A stretch of DNA of 63,185 nucleotides. It comes from Anaeromicrobium sp. GTDB lineage: Bacteria > Bacillota > Clostridia > Peptostreptococcales > Thermotaleaceae. The notes beneath the pieces are model-generated. The model searched no databases and had not been told where the DNA came from. It worked only from the letters and a program-made list of their open reading frames with translations. A program made the position numbers and the translations under genes. Below are positions 44,629 to 54,716 of this stretch, one piece after another (position 1 is the first letter of the stretch; each line of letters begins with the position of its first letter). The stretch lies in contig NZ_JAOART010000087.1 in the NCBI RefSeq assembly GCF_025210435.1, positions 1 to 63,185 on the forward strand, given 5' to 3'.

Positions 44629-45810
44629 TAATATATATTTTTCTAATCCTATTTTTAAAACATGTGAAGCTCTTTTTAATTCATTCTCATCTATAACATA
44701 GGCAATTCTAACCTCATTATGACCAAGGCTTGAACCATAAAAGTTTTTGGCAGGAGCTAGCATAACTGTTTCATTATTAAAGGAAAAGTCCTTAAGTAGC
44801 CAGATACAAAAATCCTCTGCATCTTTAACGGGAAGTTTTATAACTATGTAAAAGGCCCCTTCTGGCTTAGTTATAGTTACATTAGGGATTTTTTTTAATT
44901 CCTCATATAATACATCTTTTCTTTTTTTGTATGTATCTAAGGATGAAATAACATATTCCTTTGGAGTTTTTAAAAGTTCTGTAGCACCGATTTGTTCTAA
45001 CATGGGACAGCACAATCTAAGCTGACACAACTTCAAAATTTCTTTTATTAATAATTTGTTTTTACTTACTATGGAACCTATTCTAGCACCACAAGCACTA
45101 AATCTCTTAGATAAACTATCTATTAAAATAATTCTATCTTTTATGTGATTTATCTCACCAAAACTATGAAATTTATTATCATCATATACAAAATCCCTAT
45201 ACACCTCATCAGAAATAACATATAAATTATGTTCCTTTGCTATATTAGCAATAGTCTCTATTTCTTCTTTAGTGTAAACAACTCCTGTTGGATTAGATGG
45301 ATTAGATATTAATATGGCCTTAGTTTTATCTGTAATTTTATTTACAAAATCCTCTTTAGGTGGTAAATGAAAGGAATCCTCTATTTTTGTAGTTATGGGA
45401 ACCACATTTAGACCTATTGAAGCACAAATTCCCTTATAGTTAGTATAAAAGGGCTCTGGGATTATGACCTCATCTCCCACATCACCTAGGGCCATAAGAG
45501 TAAATAAAAGACCTTCACTAGCCCCATTAGTAATTAGTATTTCATCTCTTTCGTAGGCTAGATTATAATTCTTATAAAATTCTATAAAGCTATCTATAAG
45601 TTCATCATTTCCAGTGGAATTAGTGTAACTTATTATTTTCTCTTCTGAATTTTTGATTTTATTCATAAATAAATGTGGCGTTTCTATATCTGGTTGACCT
45701 ATGTTTAAGTGATATACTTTTTTATTTTGTGATTTAGCCTCTTCTGCATAAGGCGTTAATTTCCTTATGGGGCTTTCATCCATACTTAATATTCTCTTTG
45801 AAAAACTCAT
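44614..45810 (-). CDS. pyridoxal phosphate-dependent aminotransferase, class I/II
   Basis: 398 aa fold-type I aminotransferase. From ATG 45810 with AGAGGAG 9-10 nt upstream; the open frame reaches 45879 without signals. LNIGQPDIETP near residue 36, NPSNPTGVVY, SDEVYRDF and the PLP lysine in LIDSLSKRFSACGARIG are visible, matching aspartate/aromatic-type enzymes. Being convergent with ald suggests separate control. Amino-acid specificity is not shown. Confidence 0.92.
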   Translation of the reverse strand: MSFSKRILSMDESPIRKLTPYAEEAKSQNKKVYHLNIGQPDIETPHLFMNKIKNSEEKIISYTNSTGNDELIDSFIEFYKNYNLAYERDEILITNGASEGLLFTLMALGDVGDEVIIPEPFYTNYKGICASIGLNVVPITTKIEDSFHLPPKEDFVNKITDKTKAILISNPSNPTGVVYTKEEIETIANIAKEHNLYVISDEVYRDFVYDDNKFHSFGEINHIKDRIILIDSLSKRFSACGARIGSIVSKNKLLIKEILKLCQLRLCCPMLEQIGATELLKTPKEYVISSLDTYKKRKDVLYEELKKIPNVTITKPEGAFYIVIKLPVKDAEDFCIWLLKDFSFNNETVMLAPAKNFYGSSLGHNEVRIAYVIDENELKRASHVLKIGLEKYILEKGC

Positions 45811-46160
45811 CTTATACGTCTCCTCTTTATATATGTCTATATGCTGATTTGTTGAAAAAACATAAATATATATTAACATAAATAAATTTTAATAAAAACA
45901 AAATTCTACAAAAAATACTAATTTTTTTGAACATTATAATAATCTTCTAATAATATAACTAGTAGATAGGTAGGGGGGCTTATGCAAAAAAATAAAAGAT
46001 AGTATGGATAAATAATTAGAAAATTATAAAGGGTAGTGTTAGGATCTTTTAAGATGCTGACATTACCCTGTTAAATTCATAAATATGGATATTATTTCAA
46101 TGAGAGAATAAAAAGAGAACAGATTGTAGTTTTGAATTATAATAGACTGAGATATGGAAT
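45811..46160. other. gap holding a promoter region and hairpin
   Basis: This 350-bp AT-rich gap holds the minus-strand leader of the aminotransferase gene (a minus-strand TATAAT near 45935) and, on the + strand, a strong GGGGGG site followed by a six-codon ORF (ATG 45982) that looks like debris. AGGGTAGTGTTAG (46030-46042) pairs with CTGACATTACCCT (46057-46069); on the minus strand T-rich sequence follows, so it may terminate the 46161-46409 gene. Confidence 0.5.
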
Positions 46161-46409
46161 TTATCTAATAGAAGCAGTACCTGCTCCCAGACCTGCAGCC
46201 ACTGCAATATTAATTTTGGGATTAACATTAAGATAATGCATAAATATAATTGCAAAAATACCAACAAAATAAATAACTAATTTAGCTAATATTTTAGATT
46301 CAAGTTTTATGTATAACTTATTATAGATTTTAAGTTTTTTATCAATAAAATCAATTGAGGATGCAACGATTATATAAATAACGAGGTATTGCCAAAAGGG
46401 TAGTCTCAT
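46161..46409 (-). CDS. small membrane protein, unknown
   Basis: 82 aa with two hydrophobic helices (about 5-22 and 43-62) and a Gly/Ala-rich end. I do not recognise the family. The ribosome binding site is weak (GGAG about 14 nt upstream), and the frame stays open upstream without an ATG, so it may be a gene fragment. A perfect 18-bp hairpin precedes it. Confidence 0.45.
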   Translation of the reverse strand: MRLPFWQYLVIYIIVASSIDFIDKKLKIYNKLYIKLESKILAKLVIYFVGIFAIIFMHYLNVNPKINIAVAAGLGAGTASIR

Positions 46410-46453
46410 ATTTGATAAATCAACTCCAATCGTAATAATAGGTAAATTTTAAC

Positions 46454-46498
46454 ATATAAGCATTATTAATACAATATAGTTATTAATAATGCTTATAT
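46454..46498. repeat. perfect 18-bp inverted repeat
   Basis: ATATAAGCATTATTAATA (46454-46471) and its exact complement (46481-46498) flank a 9-nt loop. A second hairpin, ATATAATGG/CCATTATAT, lies at 46523-46562. Together they fill most of the 235-bp gap before the 63-aa gene, with no ORF. Confidence 0.6.
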
Positions 46499-46644
46499 TT
46501 CTAATGTAGTACCGAGTAGTAAATATAATGGCATAATTTATTATATTTTAATTCCATTATATTATATATACAATAATTATCTTATATAAAACAAAAACAC
46601 ATATGATTTATGTGTATGTGAAACACTAAGGCAGAGGTGTTTAC

Positions 46645-46836
46645 ATGAAAAGAAACCATATAAATAAAGACAAAGAAATAAAAGTAATAAAAAATTCTGT
46701 AGATTCAGGAGCAGTAGAAGATATTTATGAATTAAAGACTCAAGAACTAAGCATTAAATCTGCACGAGTGACAGAGGAAATGAATCAAATAAATACTGCA
46801 TGGGCTACAGGTAGTGCTCCAAGAGAAAGAAAGTAA
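46645..46836 (+). CDS. small hypothetical protein
   Basis: 63 aa, charged and soluble, no Cys (KVIKNSVDSGAVEDIYELKT, EEMNQINTAWATGSAPRERK). GAGGTG lies 6 nt before ATG and a good terminator follows, so it is probably expressed. Family not recognised. Confidence 0.6.
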   Translation: MKRNHINKDKEIKVIKNSVDSGAVEDIYELKTQELSIKSARVTEEMNQINTAWATGSAPRERK

Positions 46837-46884
46837 AAGGCAATGTGATTAAGTTAAAAACTTTTAATAATATTATTTAAAGAT

Positions 46885-46919
46885 GTAGAGTATGCCAAAA
46901 CATGCTCTGCTCTTTTTTT
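46885..46919 (+). terminator. terminator after the 63-aa gene
   Basis: GTAGAGTATG (46885-46894) pairs with CATGCTCTGC (46901-46910) with two G-U pairs, then TCTTTTTTT. Confidence 0.8.
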
Positions 46920-46961
46920 CGGGGAAGCCACTTAAATAGATTAATTTAAGGAGGCTTCATT

Positions 46962-47220
46962 ATGACTAATTACTCTACGATTATTAAAAATAAATTAAAT
47001 TCCATTATTAAAAAAATGGCTATTTCTCCATAAACCTTTGTTAAAAGGCCAGGTAAAGATTTTACTGGAAATTGTAAAATAACATTTGAATCCACTATTA
47101 ACATATTGTTATAAAAAGTAATACTATGAAAATAGAAGAATTAATGAGTTTTTGTTCAAAATGAAGGGGTTAATCCAGTTGAGGATATATGAAAGCACCT
47201 AAATAAGATGTTATTATTAT
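46962..47220 (+). pseudogene. relic of an IS4-type transposase
   Basis: After AAGGAGG, a frame from ATG 46962 reads like the N-terminus of an IS4-family transposase: SIIKKMAISP, stop at 47031, then TFVKRPGKDFTGNCKITFES in the same frame, further stops, and a piece resembling the FVQ..NP segment near 47160. Only about 85 codons are left and no terminal repeats are recognisable. The remaining sequence up to 47312 holds nothing I can support. Confidence 0.55.
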
Positions 47221-47312
47221 ACGAAAATAATGTTTAATGTAGGGTTAATAACACTGTATTACTCCGTATCATAATGTGAAGCATGTAATAAGATAAAAAT
47301 GGAGATGAGAGT

Positions 47313-47819
47313 ATGGAAAGCAGATACCCACATGTAGCTATAGTTAATGTAAGAGGAGGGCCAATTAGACCACAAATTAGAGGCATAGTATTTATAAAAG
47401 ACGTACCTACTGGTGCTATGGTATATGCGAATATACATGGATTGCCACCTTATCAACCTGCAAAGGGAGATTTAGATCCTATAGGTCCCTTTGGGTTCCA
47501 TATTCATGAGTTTGGAAATTGCAACATAGGAGGATGTGGCAATCCATTTAAATATGCTGGTGGTCACTGGAATCCGACTAATCAACCTCATGGGAATCAT
47601 GCAGGAGATTTTCCAGTTCTATTTTCAAACGATGGAGTAGCAATTATGGAATTTTTTACTAATAAATTTAAGGTTAGAGATGTAATAGGAAAGTCCATTA
47701 TAATTCATGAAAATCCCGATGATTATAGAACACAACCTACAGGGAATGCAGGAAGAAGAATTGCTTGTGGAGTGATAAAACCCTACTACAAGTATTCACC
47801 ATCTTATTGTTTTCTATAA
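47313..47819 (+). CDS. Cu/Zn superoxide dismutase family protein
   Basis: 168 aa. Copper and zinc ligands are present: His63 and His65 (GFHIHEFGNC), His85 (GGHWNP), His93, His96 and Asp99 (QPHGNHAGD, a zinc loop about six residues shorter than usual), and His132 (IIHENPDD). Arg149 and Cys152 (GRRIACGVI) fit the guide Arg and disulfide. There is no signal peptide, so it may be cytoplasmic or delivered to the spore surface. GGAGATGAG precedes ATG. Unusual for an anaerobe; neighbours are relics and small ORFs. Confidence 0.85.
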   Translation: MESRYPHVAIVNVRGGPIRPQIRGIVFIKDVPTGAMVYANIHGLPPYQPAKGDLDPIGPFGFHIHEFGNCNIGGCGNPFKYAGGHWNPTNQPHGNHAGDFPVLFSNDGVAIMEFFTNKFKVRDVIGKSIIIHENPDDYRTQPTGNAGRRIACGVIKPYYKYSPSYCFL

Positions 47820-48318
47820 AATTTTATCAAGTATTTTTATACAATAAATTGTATATTTAGGGGGAGGTGGTTACGAAACTACCTCTGGTTATTTTCTTTG
47901 GAGAAAGTTGTAAATAGCTAATCCATAACATTAAAAATACTATCATGACAATGGGGCATCATCATTGTTCCTATTAATATTATTCATTCCTAGCATCATG
48001 GAAAGCATACTTTAAAATAGCTCTATTAAAAAAGTCTAAAAAACTTTTTTGTTATAGGCATCTTTATCTTTATTATTTTTTAAATTATTCCAATCTACAC
48101 CCTTATAGAAATTATTTTTCGTATAAGGTGATGGGTTTATAGGTTTAACTTTATATAGAATTAGTAACAAGCCTCCTTTGATATAGGATCCGTAAAAAAA
48201 TATTAATTTAGGGACTTGTTAAATATAAAAAAAGATTTTACAGTCTCAATTTATTAAAATAAGAAAAAGGTTATACTAAATTTATGACTAATTATATTTA
48301 TGAAAACCTAGTATAATG
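47820..48318. other. long gap with hairpins and a small minus-strand ORF
   Basis: Most of this stretch lacks a clear gene. GAGGTGGTT (47864-47872) and AACTACCTC (47877-47885) form a hairpin after the dismutase gene, possibly a weak terminator. AAAAAAGT (48028-48035) and ACTTTTTT (48043-48050) form a small bidirectional terminator at the end of the minus-strand ORF described separately. Confidence 0.5.
48036..48170 (-). CDS. possible small protein, 44 aa
   Basis: From TTG 48170 to TAG 48036 on the minus strand, 44 codons rich in Lys and Asn (KGVDWNNLKNNKDKDAYNKK). AAAGGAGG lies upstream but only 1 nt from the TTG, which is too close. A minus-strand TTGAGA/TATATT pair lies further upstream, and a terminator-like hairpin spans the stop. 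It may be a decayed gene. Family not recognised. Confidence 0.3.
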   Translation of the reverse strand: MLLILYKVKPINPSPYTKNNFYKGVDWNNLKNNKDKDAYNKKVF

Positions 48319-48348
48319 TTGAATATAGTTACATCAAACTGTTATAAT
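48319..48348 (+). promoter_or_regulatory. miaB promoter
   Basis: TTGAAT (48319-48324), 18 bp, TATAAT (48343-48348), 57 bp before the miaB start. Confidence 0.6.
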
Positions 48349-48404
48349 ATGATAGTATATAAATCAGATAATAGATATAACATACAATTTAGGAGGAAAT
48401 AACT

Positions 48405-49832
48405 TTGAGCGAAAGAAAAGAAGTGAAAGTATCATTAGAAGACATTGCACTTCAAAATGAATATATTGAAATAATGAAAGCTGAAAATGAAGAGGAATAT
48501 GAAAAAACTCATAAGAAAAAGAAGGCTTTAATAGTAACTTATGGTTGCCAAATGAACGAACATGACTCGGAGAAATTAATGGCAATGCTTGATAATATGG
48601 CATATGAACAGGCTGATAACATAGATGATGCAGATTTAATTATATATAATACTTGTTGTGTAAGAGAAAATGCAGAACTAAAGGTATATGGTAACTTAGG
48701 ACAATTAAAACCTAAAAAGGCAAAGAAAAAGGATATGATTATTGCAGTATGTGGTTGTATGATGCAACAACCTCATGTGGTAAATGAAATAAAGAAAAAA
48801 TATAGGCATGTGGATATTGTATTTGGTACACATAACCTTCATAAGTTTCCCCAATTACTAGTCGCATGTAGACAGAGCCAAACTATGATTGTGGATGTAT
48901 GGGAGAGTGAAGGAGAAGTAGTAGAAGGATTAAAGGCTGCAAGAAGATTCTCCCTAAAGGGATTTGTAAATATAATGTATGGTTGTAACAACTTTTGTAC
49001 CTATTGTATAGTTCCATACACTAGGGGAAGAGAAAGAAGTAGAAAGCCTGAAGATATAGTAAATGAAGTGAGAGAGCTTGGACAAGAAGGAACTAAAGAA
49101 ATTACACTTTTAGGTCAAAATGTAAACTCCTATGGAAAAACCTTAGAAGAGAAGGTGGATTTTGCCCAATTACTTAGAATGTTAAATGAAGTAGAGGGAA
49201 TAGAGCGAATCAGATTTATGACTTCCCATCCAAAGGATTTATCATATGATTTAATTGAGGCCATGAGAGATTGTGACAAGGTATGTAATCATATGCATTT
49301 ACCAGTTCAATCAGGAAGTAGTAGAATACTAAAGAAAATGAATAGACACTATACTAGGGAAGATTATTTAAATATAGTACATGATCTAAAAAGAGAAATA
49401 CCTGGTGTAGCCATAAGTACAGATATAATAGTTGGATTCCCGGGAGAAACGGAAGAAGATTTTAATGACACACTAAGCTTAGTAGAGGAAGTAGGTTATG
49501 ATTCTTCATTTACTTTCCTATATTCTATCAGAGAAGGTACTCCTGCTGCTAAATATGAAGATCAAGTACCAGAAGATATTAAGCATGAAAGATTTAATAG
49601 ATTACTAAATGTATTAAACCCTATAATCAATGACAATAATAAAAAGCTAGAGGGAAAGACTTTAAAAGTTTTAGTAGAAGGATTTAGTAAGACAGATAAA
49701 ACAAAGTTAATGGGAAGAACAGAAACAAGTAAACTAGTTAACTTTAGTGGAAATGAAGAATTAATCGGTCAAGTGGTTGATGTGAAAATTACTAAGGCAA
49801 AAACCTTCAGTTTAGAAGGTGAAGCTTTATAG
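48405..49832 (+). CDS. miaB: tRNA-2-methylthio-N6-dimethylallyladenosine synthase
   Basis: Radical-SAM methylthiotransferase acting on i6A37 of tRNAs after MiaA. 475 aa: an about 40-residue N-terminal extension, the UPF0004 domain with [22 protein letters not shown] and CGCMMQQ, the CX3CX2C site CNNFCTYC and a TRAM domain. TTG start with AGGAGG 7-8 nt upstream. Heads the miaB-mutS-mutL-miaA-hfq region. Confidence 0.96.
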   Translation: MSERKEVKVSLEDIALQNEYIEIMKAENEEEYEKTHKKKKALIVTYGCQMNEHDSEKLMAMLDNMAYEQADNIDDADLIIYNTCCVRENAELKVYGNLGQLKPKKAKKKDMIIAVCGCMMQQPHVVNEIKKKYRHVDIVFGTHNLHKFPQLLVACRQSQTMIVDVWESEGEVVEGLKAARRFSLKGFVNIMYGCNNFCTYCIVPYTRGRERSRKPEDIVNEVRELGQEGTKEITLLGQNVNSYGKTLEEKVDFAQLLRMLNEVEGIERIRFMTSHPKDLSYDLIEAMRDCDKVCNHMHLPVQSGSSRILKKMNRHYTREDYLNIVHDLKREIPGVAISTDIIVGFPGETEEDFNDTLSLVEEVGYDSSFTFLYSIREGTPAAKYEDQVPEDIKHERFNRLLNVLNPIINDNNKKLEGKTLKVLVEGFSKTDKTKLMGRTETSKLVNFSGNEELIGQVVDVKITKAKTFSLEGEAL

Positions 49833-49839
49833 GACAATT

Positions 49840-49865
49840 AAAAACCAGGGATATCCCTGGTTTTT
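49840..49865 (+). terminator. terminator between miaB and mutS
   Basis: AAAAACCAGGGAT and its complement form a 13-bp hairpin ending in five T residues. Confidence 0.8.
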
Positions 49866-49919
49866 ATAACATTACTAAGAAGAAGTAAGGGGCTAATTAA
49901 TAGTAGGAGGAATAGGTGC

Positions 49920-52586
49920 ATGGGAAAATTAACTCCAATGATGAGGCAATACCTTGATATAAAGGATAAATATAAAGATTGTATTTTATTTTTTAGATTA
50001 GGCGATTTTTATGAAATGTTCTTTGAGGATGCTAAAACAGCATCAAGGGAACTTGAAATTACACTAACTGGAAAGAGCTGTGGATTAGAGGAAAAGGCAG
50101 CCATGTGTGGAGTACCCTTTCATTCTGCACAAAACTATATAGCAAAGCTTATAGAAAAGGGATATAAGGTGGCCATAGCAGAACAGGTGGAAGATGCATC
50201 TAAGGCTAAGGGCTTGGTAAAAAGAGATGTGGTAAAGGTAGTAACTCCAGGAACAGTTATGGATGCGGAGCTACTTAAGGATAATGAAAATAACTATATC
50301 ATGTCCATATATGTGGATGAAGGTGCCATTGGTATAGCTTACTCAGATATAAGTACGGGAAGATTAAATTGTACTCAAATAATAGATGATAATCCATTGG
50401 GGCAATTAATAGATGAAATTGTTAAGACTAAACCTAGGGAAATTATAATAAATAAAAATGTTCATAATGGAATTAATATAGAACTTGAGATTGGGAAGAT
50501 AATGAACCCATACATAAGTTTATTTCATGGTTGGGCCTATGATTTGAAGTATGGACAAAACAAAATATTAAAACAATTAAATGTACTAAATTTAGATGGA
50601 ATAGGTCTTAGTGACAAAAATTATAGTATATGTGCAGTAGGGTCATTACTTGAATATATAGAAACTACTCAAAAGAGTAGCATATCCTTTATTCAAAATA
50701 TAAGATTCTATTATTTGGACAACTATATGGTACTAGATAAGTTTACAAGACGTAACCTAGAACTTGCTGAGACCATGAGGGAAAAAAGTAAAAAGGGTTC
50801 ACTACTTTGGGTACTTGATAAAACTAATACGGCCATGGGAGCTAGACAAATAAAAAAATGGGTAGAGGAGCCCCTTAAAAATCCAGATGAAATACAGGGA
50901 AGGTTAGATGGTGTAGAAGAATTAAAGAATGATTTCTTAGTAATGGAAGAGTTAAAGGGTTACTTAAAAAGTGTATATGATCTAGAGCGTTTAGCCGTAA
51001 GGATTTCTTATGGCAATGCCAATGGCAGGGATATGATGGCTTTAAAGACATCCCTAGAACAACTTCCTAATATAAAAAATACTATAGGTCACATGGAGTC
51101 TTTAAAGATAAAAGAAATAAGAGATAGAATAGAAACTTCTCAAGATGTGAGAGAAATCATAGAAAAGGCCATTGTGGAAAATCCACCTATTACTATAAAA
51201 GAAGGTGGAATAATTAAGGATGGATATAACGAAGAATTAGATGAACTAAGATATATTAGTCGTGGTGGTAAAGAATGGATATCCAACTTAGAAAATATGG
51301 AAAAGGAAAAGACTGGTATTAAATCCTTAAAGATAGGCTTTAACAAAGTATTTGGATATTATATAGAAGTGACTAAATCAAACCTTAGCCTAGTTCCAGA
51401 TGATTATATAAGGAAACAAACCTTATCCAATGCGGAGAGATATATAACTCCTGAATTAAAGGAAGTGGAAGCTAAAGTATTAGGTGCTCAAGATAAGATT
51501 GTAGAACTTGAATATGATATATTCTTAAGTTTAAGGGAAAAGATAAAGGAACATAGTTTAAGGATTCAAAGGACTGCTAGTGAGATAGCTGGGTTAGATG
51601 CCCTCCTTTCCTTTGCCCATATAAGTAATGAATATAACTATGTGAAGCCTGAAATAAACTTTGAAGGTAAAATTCATATTGAAAATGGCCGTCATCCTGT
51701 AGTAGAAAGGATGATGAAAGACGAAATATTTGTAGGAAATGATACACTACTAAATAAGGATGAAAATAGATTCTCCATTATAACAGGACCAAACATGGCA
51801 GGTAAGTCCACCTATATGAGACAAGTTGCTTTAATTGCCCTAATGAGTCAGATCGGTTGCTTTGTACCGGCAGATAGAGCAAATATAGGTATAGTAGACA
51901 GGATATTTACTAGGGTAGGAGCATCTGATGACTTAGCTCAGGGACAAAGTACCTTCATGGTGGAAATGAGCGAACTTGCCAATATACTTAATAATGCTAC
52001 TAGGGATAGTTTAATTATCCTAGATGAAATAGGAAGGGGAACTAGTACTTATGATGGACTTAGTATTGCTTGGGCCGTAGTGGAACACATCAGTGATATT
52101 AAAAACATAGGTGCAAAGACATTGTTCGCTACCCACTACCATGAATTGACTGATCTAGAAGACACATTAGATGGAGTAAAAAATTACTGCATCCATGTGA
52201 AAGAAAACAATGGAAATGTAGTATTCTTACACAAAATCATAAAGGGTAGTGCAGATCAAAGTTATGGAATAGAAGTGGCTAAGTTAGCTGGAGTAAAAAA
52301 TCATGTTATAGATAGGGCTAAGGGAATACTTGAAAAACTTGAAAATGACCATGTAAGACCTACTATGGATTATGATGAAATAAAAGATGATAACATTGAA
52401 TACAAGGAAGAAGAAATTCAAGAGGTTCACAAGGAAATTGCAGTTTGTGAACAACAATTAGATTTCTTACAACCCAGTGAAGATTCTAAGGTAGTTGAAG
52501 AATTAAGAAAGATTAACATATTAGAGCTGACACCTATGGATGCAATGAATGAACTTTACAAGCTTAAAAAATTAATATCTAAGTAG
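49920..52586 (+). CDS. mutS: DNA mismatch repair protein MutS
   Basis: Recognises base mismatches and small loops. 888 aa, typical length. N-terminal mismatch-binding domain with the FRLGDFYEMFFEDA motif, connector and lever domains, then the ABC-type ATPase with GPNMAGKSTYMRQ (Walker A, about 622) and LDEIGRGTSTYDG (Walker B, about 700). GGAGG before ATG. mutL starts 60 bp downstream. Confidence 0.98.
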   Translation: MGKLTPMMRQYLDIKDKYKDCILFFRLGDFYEMFFEDAKTASRELEITLTGKSCGLEEKAAMCGVPFHSAQNYIAKLIEKGYKVAIAEQVEDASKAKGLVKRDVVKVVTPGTVMDAELLKDNENNYIMSIYVDEGAIGIAYSDISTGRLNCTQIIDDNPLGQLIDEIVKTKPREIIINKNVHNGINIELEIGKIMNPYISLFHGWAYDLKYGQNKILKQLNVLNLDGIGLSDKNYSICAVGSLLEYIETTQKSSISFIQNIRFYYLDNYMVLDKFTRRNLELAETMREKSKKGSLLWVLDKTNTAMGARQIKKWVEEPLKNPDEIQGRLDGVEELKNDFLVMEELKGYLKSVYDLERLAVRISYGNANGRDMMALKTSLEQLPNIKNTIGHMESLKIKEIRDRIETSQDVREIIEKAIVENPPITIKEGGIIKDGYNEELDELRYISRGGKEWISNLENMEKEKTGIKSLKIGFNKVFGYYIEVTKSNLSLVPDDYIRKQTLSNAERYITPELKEVEAKVLGAQDKIVELEYDIFLSLREKIKEHSLRIQRTASEIAGLDALLSFAHISNEYNYVKPEINFEGKIHIENGRHPVVERMMKDEIFVGNDTLLNKDENRFSIITGPNMAGKSTYMRQVALIALMSQIGCFVPADRANIGIVDRIFTRVGASDDLAQGQSTFMVEMSELANILNNATRDSLIILDEIGRGTSTYDGLSIAWAVVEHISDIKNIGAKTLFATHYHELTDLEDTLDGVKNYCIHVKENNGNVVFLHKIIKGSADQSYGIEVAKLAGVKNHVIDRAKGILEKLENDHVRPTMDYDEIKDDNIEYKEEEIQEVHKEIAVCEQQLDFLQPSEDSKVVEELRKINILELTPMDAMNELYKLKKLISK

Positions 52587-52646
52587 TTTATAGAGTATAA
52601 AAGTGGGTTATATGTATAATTATTAAATCCAAATAAGGGTGAGAAT

Positions 52647-54704
52647 ATGGAAAGAAGAATTAATAGATTAGATGAGATAATAGCAAATAAAATAGCGGCA
52701 GGTGAGGTGGTGGACAGGCCTGCCTCTGTTATAAAGGAATTGGTGGAAAACTCCATAGATGCAAAGAGTAATAAAATCACTGTGGAGATTAAAAATGCAG
52801 GAAAATCCTATATAAGAATAAGTGATAATGGTATAGGTATACATCCTGATGATGTGGAAGTTGCCTTTGAAAGGCATGCCACTAGTAAGATAAGAAAAGT
52901 AGAGGATTTAAGTAGTATACTGTCCCTTGGTTTTAGGGGCGAAGCCTTAGCTAGTATAGCTGCCGTATCCCAATTAGAATTAATAACTAAAAGTAAGGAT
53001 CATAATGTGGGAAGAAAGGTAGTAGTTCACGGAGGAAAACTCATTTCTAATGATGAAGTGGGAGCACCTGGTGGAACTACCATATTGGTAAAAAATCTAT
53101 TTTATAATGTACCTGCTCGTTTTGAATTCATGAAATCAAATGGATCAGAAACTTCCTATATTATAGATATAGTTAGTAAATTAGCACTGGCTTATCCTAA
53201 TATATCCTTTAGACTTATTAATAATGATAAGGTAGTATTTGTAACTAATGGTAATGGGCATATAGTTAATAACATAGCTAGTATATATGGTAAAGATATA
53301 GCTAAAAACTTAATAGAGGTGGAAGAAAAAGTAGATAATATTATTGTAAAAGGTTTTTTATGTAAACCTAGTGTTACTAGGGGTAATAAAAAATTACAGA
53401 CTTTTTTTGTAAACCAAAGATATATAAAATCTAAAACCATATCAGAGGCAGTATCTGATGCATATAAAACATTAATAACTATAAATAGACATGCCATCTG
53501 TTTTGTTTATGTGCATATGAATCCTAATTTAATAGATATAAACATACATCCTGCTAAAACTGAAATAAGGTTTAAAGATGATGAAAATGTTAAAAAAGGT
53601 ATTAGTTATGTCCTTAAAAAAGGGCTTTTTAGTAAAAGTCTAATTCCTCAAATAAGGGAAGAGGAAAAGATAAGAAAAGAGGCTAAAATAAATATAATTA
53701 ATACACCTATAATCAAAAGTAAAATAGAAAATCCTAAAAATATAAGTAACATGATAAAAAAAGAAGAACCTAAAAAGAATATAATAAATCCTATAAAAAA
53801 TATTAAAGAAGTGAATATAACACCAATTCTACAGGAAAATGAAATAGATAAAGTCAAAACTATGGAAAAAAATATAATAGAACCTGAAATAATAGTTAAA
53901 GAAGAAAAAGTAAAGTATGAACCAATACTAGAGAAAGAAAATAGTTTGGTAAATCATGTTCAAGTTATAGAAAAGGAACCAGAAGTAGAAAAATTAATAG
54001 AAAAAAATATAGAAGAGAATATAAAAGAAAAACTAGAAGAAAATATGGAAAAAGAGATTTTACCTACAATTTTTATGGATACTCATAAAGATGAGATACA
54101 AGAGTCTTTCATAGAAAAAAATGAAGATGAGACCATATTGGATATAAGAATAATAGGACAATTATTTAACTCCTACTTAATAGGACAAGGAAAAGATAAA
54201 ATGTATTTGGTAGATCAGCATGCAGCCCACGAAAGAATATTGTATGAATGGTTTTTAAAAAAATATAAAAGTCAAAATCCATTAACTCAAAAGCTATTAG
54301 TTCCTATTTTAGTAGAGTTTAGCATATATGAGTATGAAACCATAAAAGAATTTATCCATGTATTTGAAAACTTGGGATATGAATTAGAAGATTTCGGACA
54401 AAATACCTTTAGAATAACATCTGTGCCTGTTATTTTTGGAAAACCAGAAGCAGAGAGTTTTTTCAAAGAGGTGGCAGAATCCTTTAAGCATATATCTAGT
54501 TCCTATGATGCAAAGATAGAAAAGGTGATTTCCATGGCATGTAAAAATGCCATAAAGGCCAATGATAAATTAATGGATATGGAGATAGAAAGATTGATGG
54601 ATGAATTGTCAAAGGCAGATAATCCATATACGTGCCCCCATGGACGTCCCATAGTAATATCTATGACGAAATATGAAATAGAGAGAAAATTTAAGAGAAA
54701 ATAA
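52647..54704 (+). CDS. mutL: DNA mismatch repair protein MutL
   Basis: 685 aa. GHKL ATPase N-terminus (IAAGEVVDRPASVIKELVENSIDA, DNGIGI, SLGFRGEALASI), a Lys/Glu/Ile-rich linker (about 330-490), and a C-terminal domain with the endonuclease motif DQHAAHERILYE (about 523-534), ACKNAIKANDKL (about 631) and CPHGRP (about 664). The nicking motif fits organisms without MutH and Dam. Confidence 0.97.
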   Translation: MERRINRLDEIIANKIAAGEVVDRPASVIKELVENSIDAKSNKITVEIKNAGKSYIRISDNGIGIHPDDVEVAFERHATSKIRKVEDLSSILSLGFRGEALASIAAVSQLELITKSKDHNVGRKVVVHGGKLISNDEVGAPGGTTILVKNLFYNVPARFEFMKSNGSETSYIIDIVSKLALAYPNISFRLINNDKVVFVTNGNGHIVNNIASIYGKDIAKNLIEVEEKVDNIIVKGFLCKPSVTRGNKKLQTFFVNQRYIKSKTISEAVSDAYKTLITINRHAICFVYVHMNPNLIDINIHPAKTEIRFKDDENVKKGISYVLKKGLFSKSLIPQIREEEKIRKEAKINIINTPIIKSKIENPKNISNMIKKEEPKKNIINPIKNIKEVNITPILQENEIDKVKTMEKNIIEPEIIVKEEKVKYEPILEKENSLVNHVQVIEKEPEVEKLIEKNIEENIKEKLEENMEKEILPTIFMDTHKDEIQESFIEKNEDETILDIRIIGQLFNSYLIGQGKDKMYLVDQHAAHERILYEWFLKKYKSQNPLTQKLLVPILVEFSIYEYETIKEFIHVFENLGYELEDFGQNTFRITSVPVIFGKPEAESFFKEVAESFKHISSSYDAKIEKVISMACKNAIKANDKLMDMEIERLMDELSKADNPYTCPHGRPIVISMTKYEIERKFKRK

Positions 54705-54716
54705 AGGAGTTTAAAC

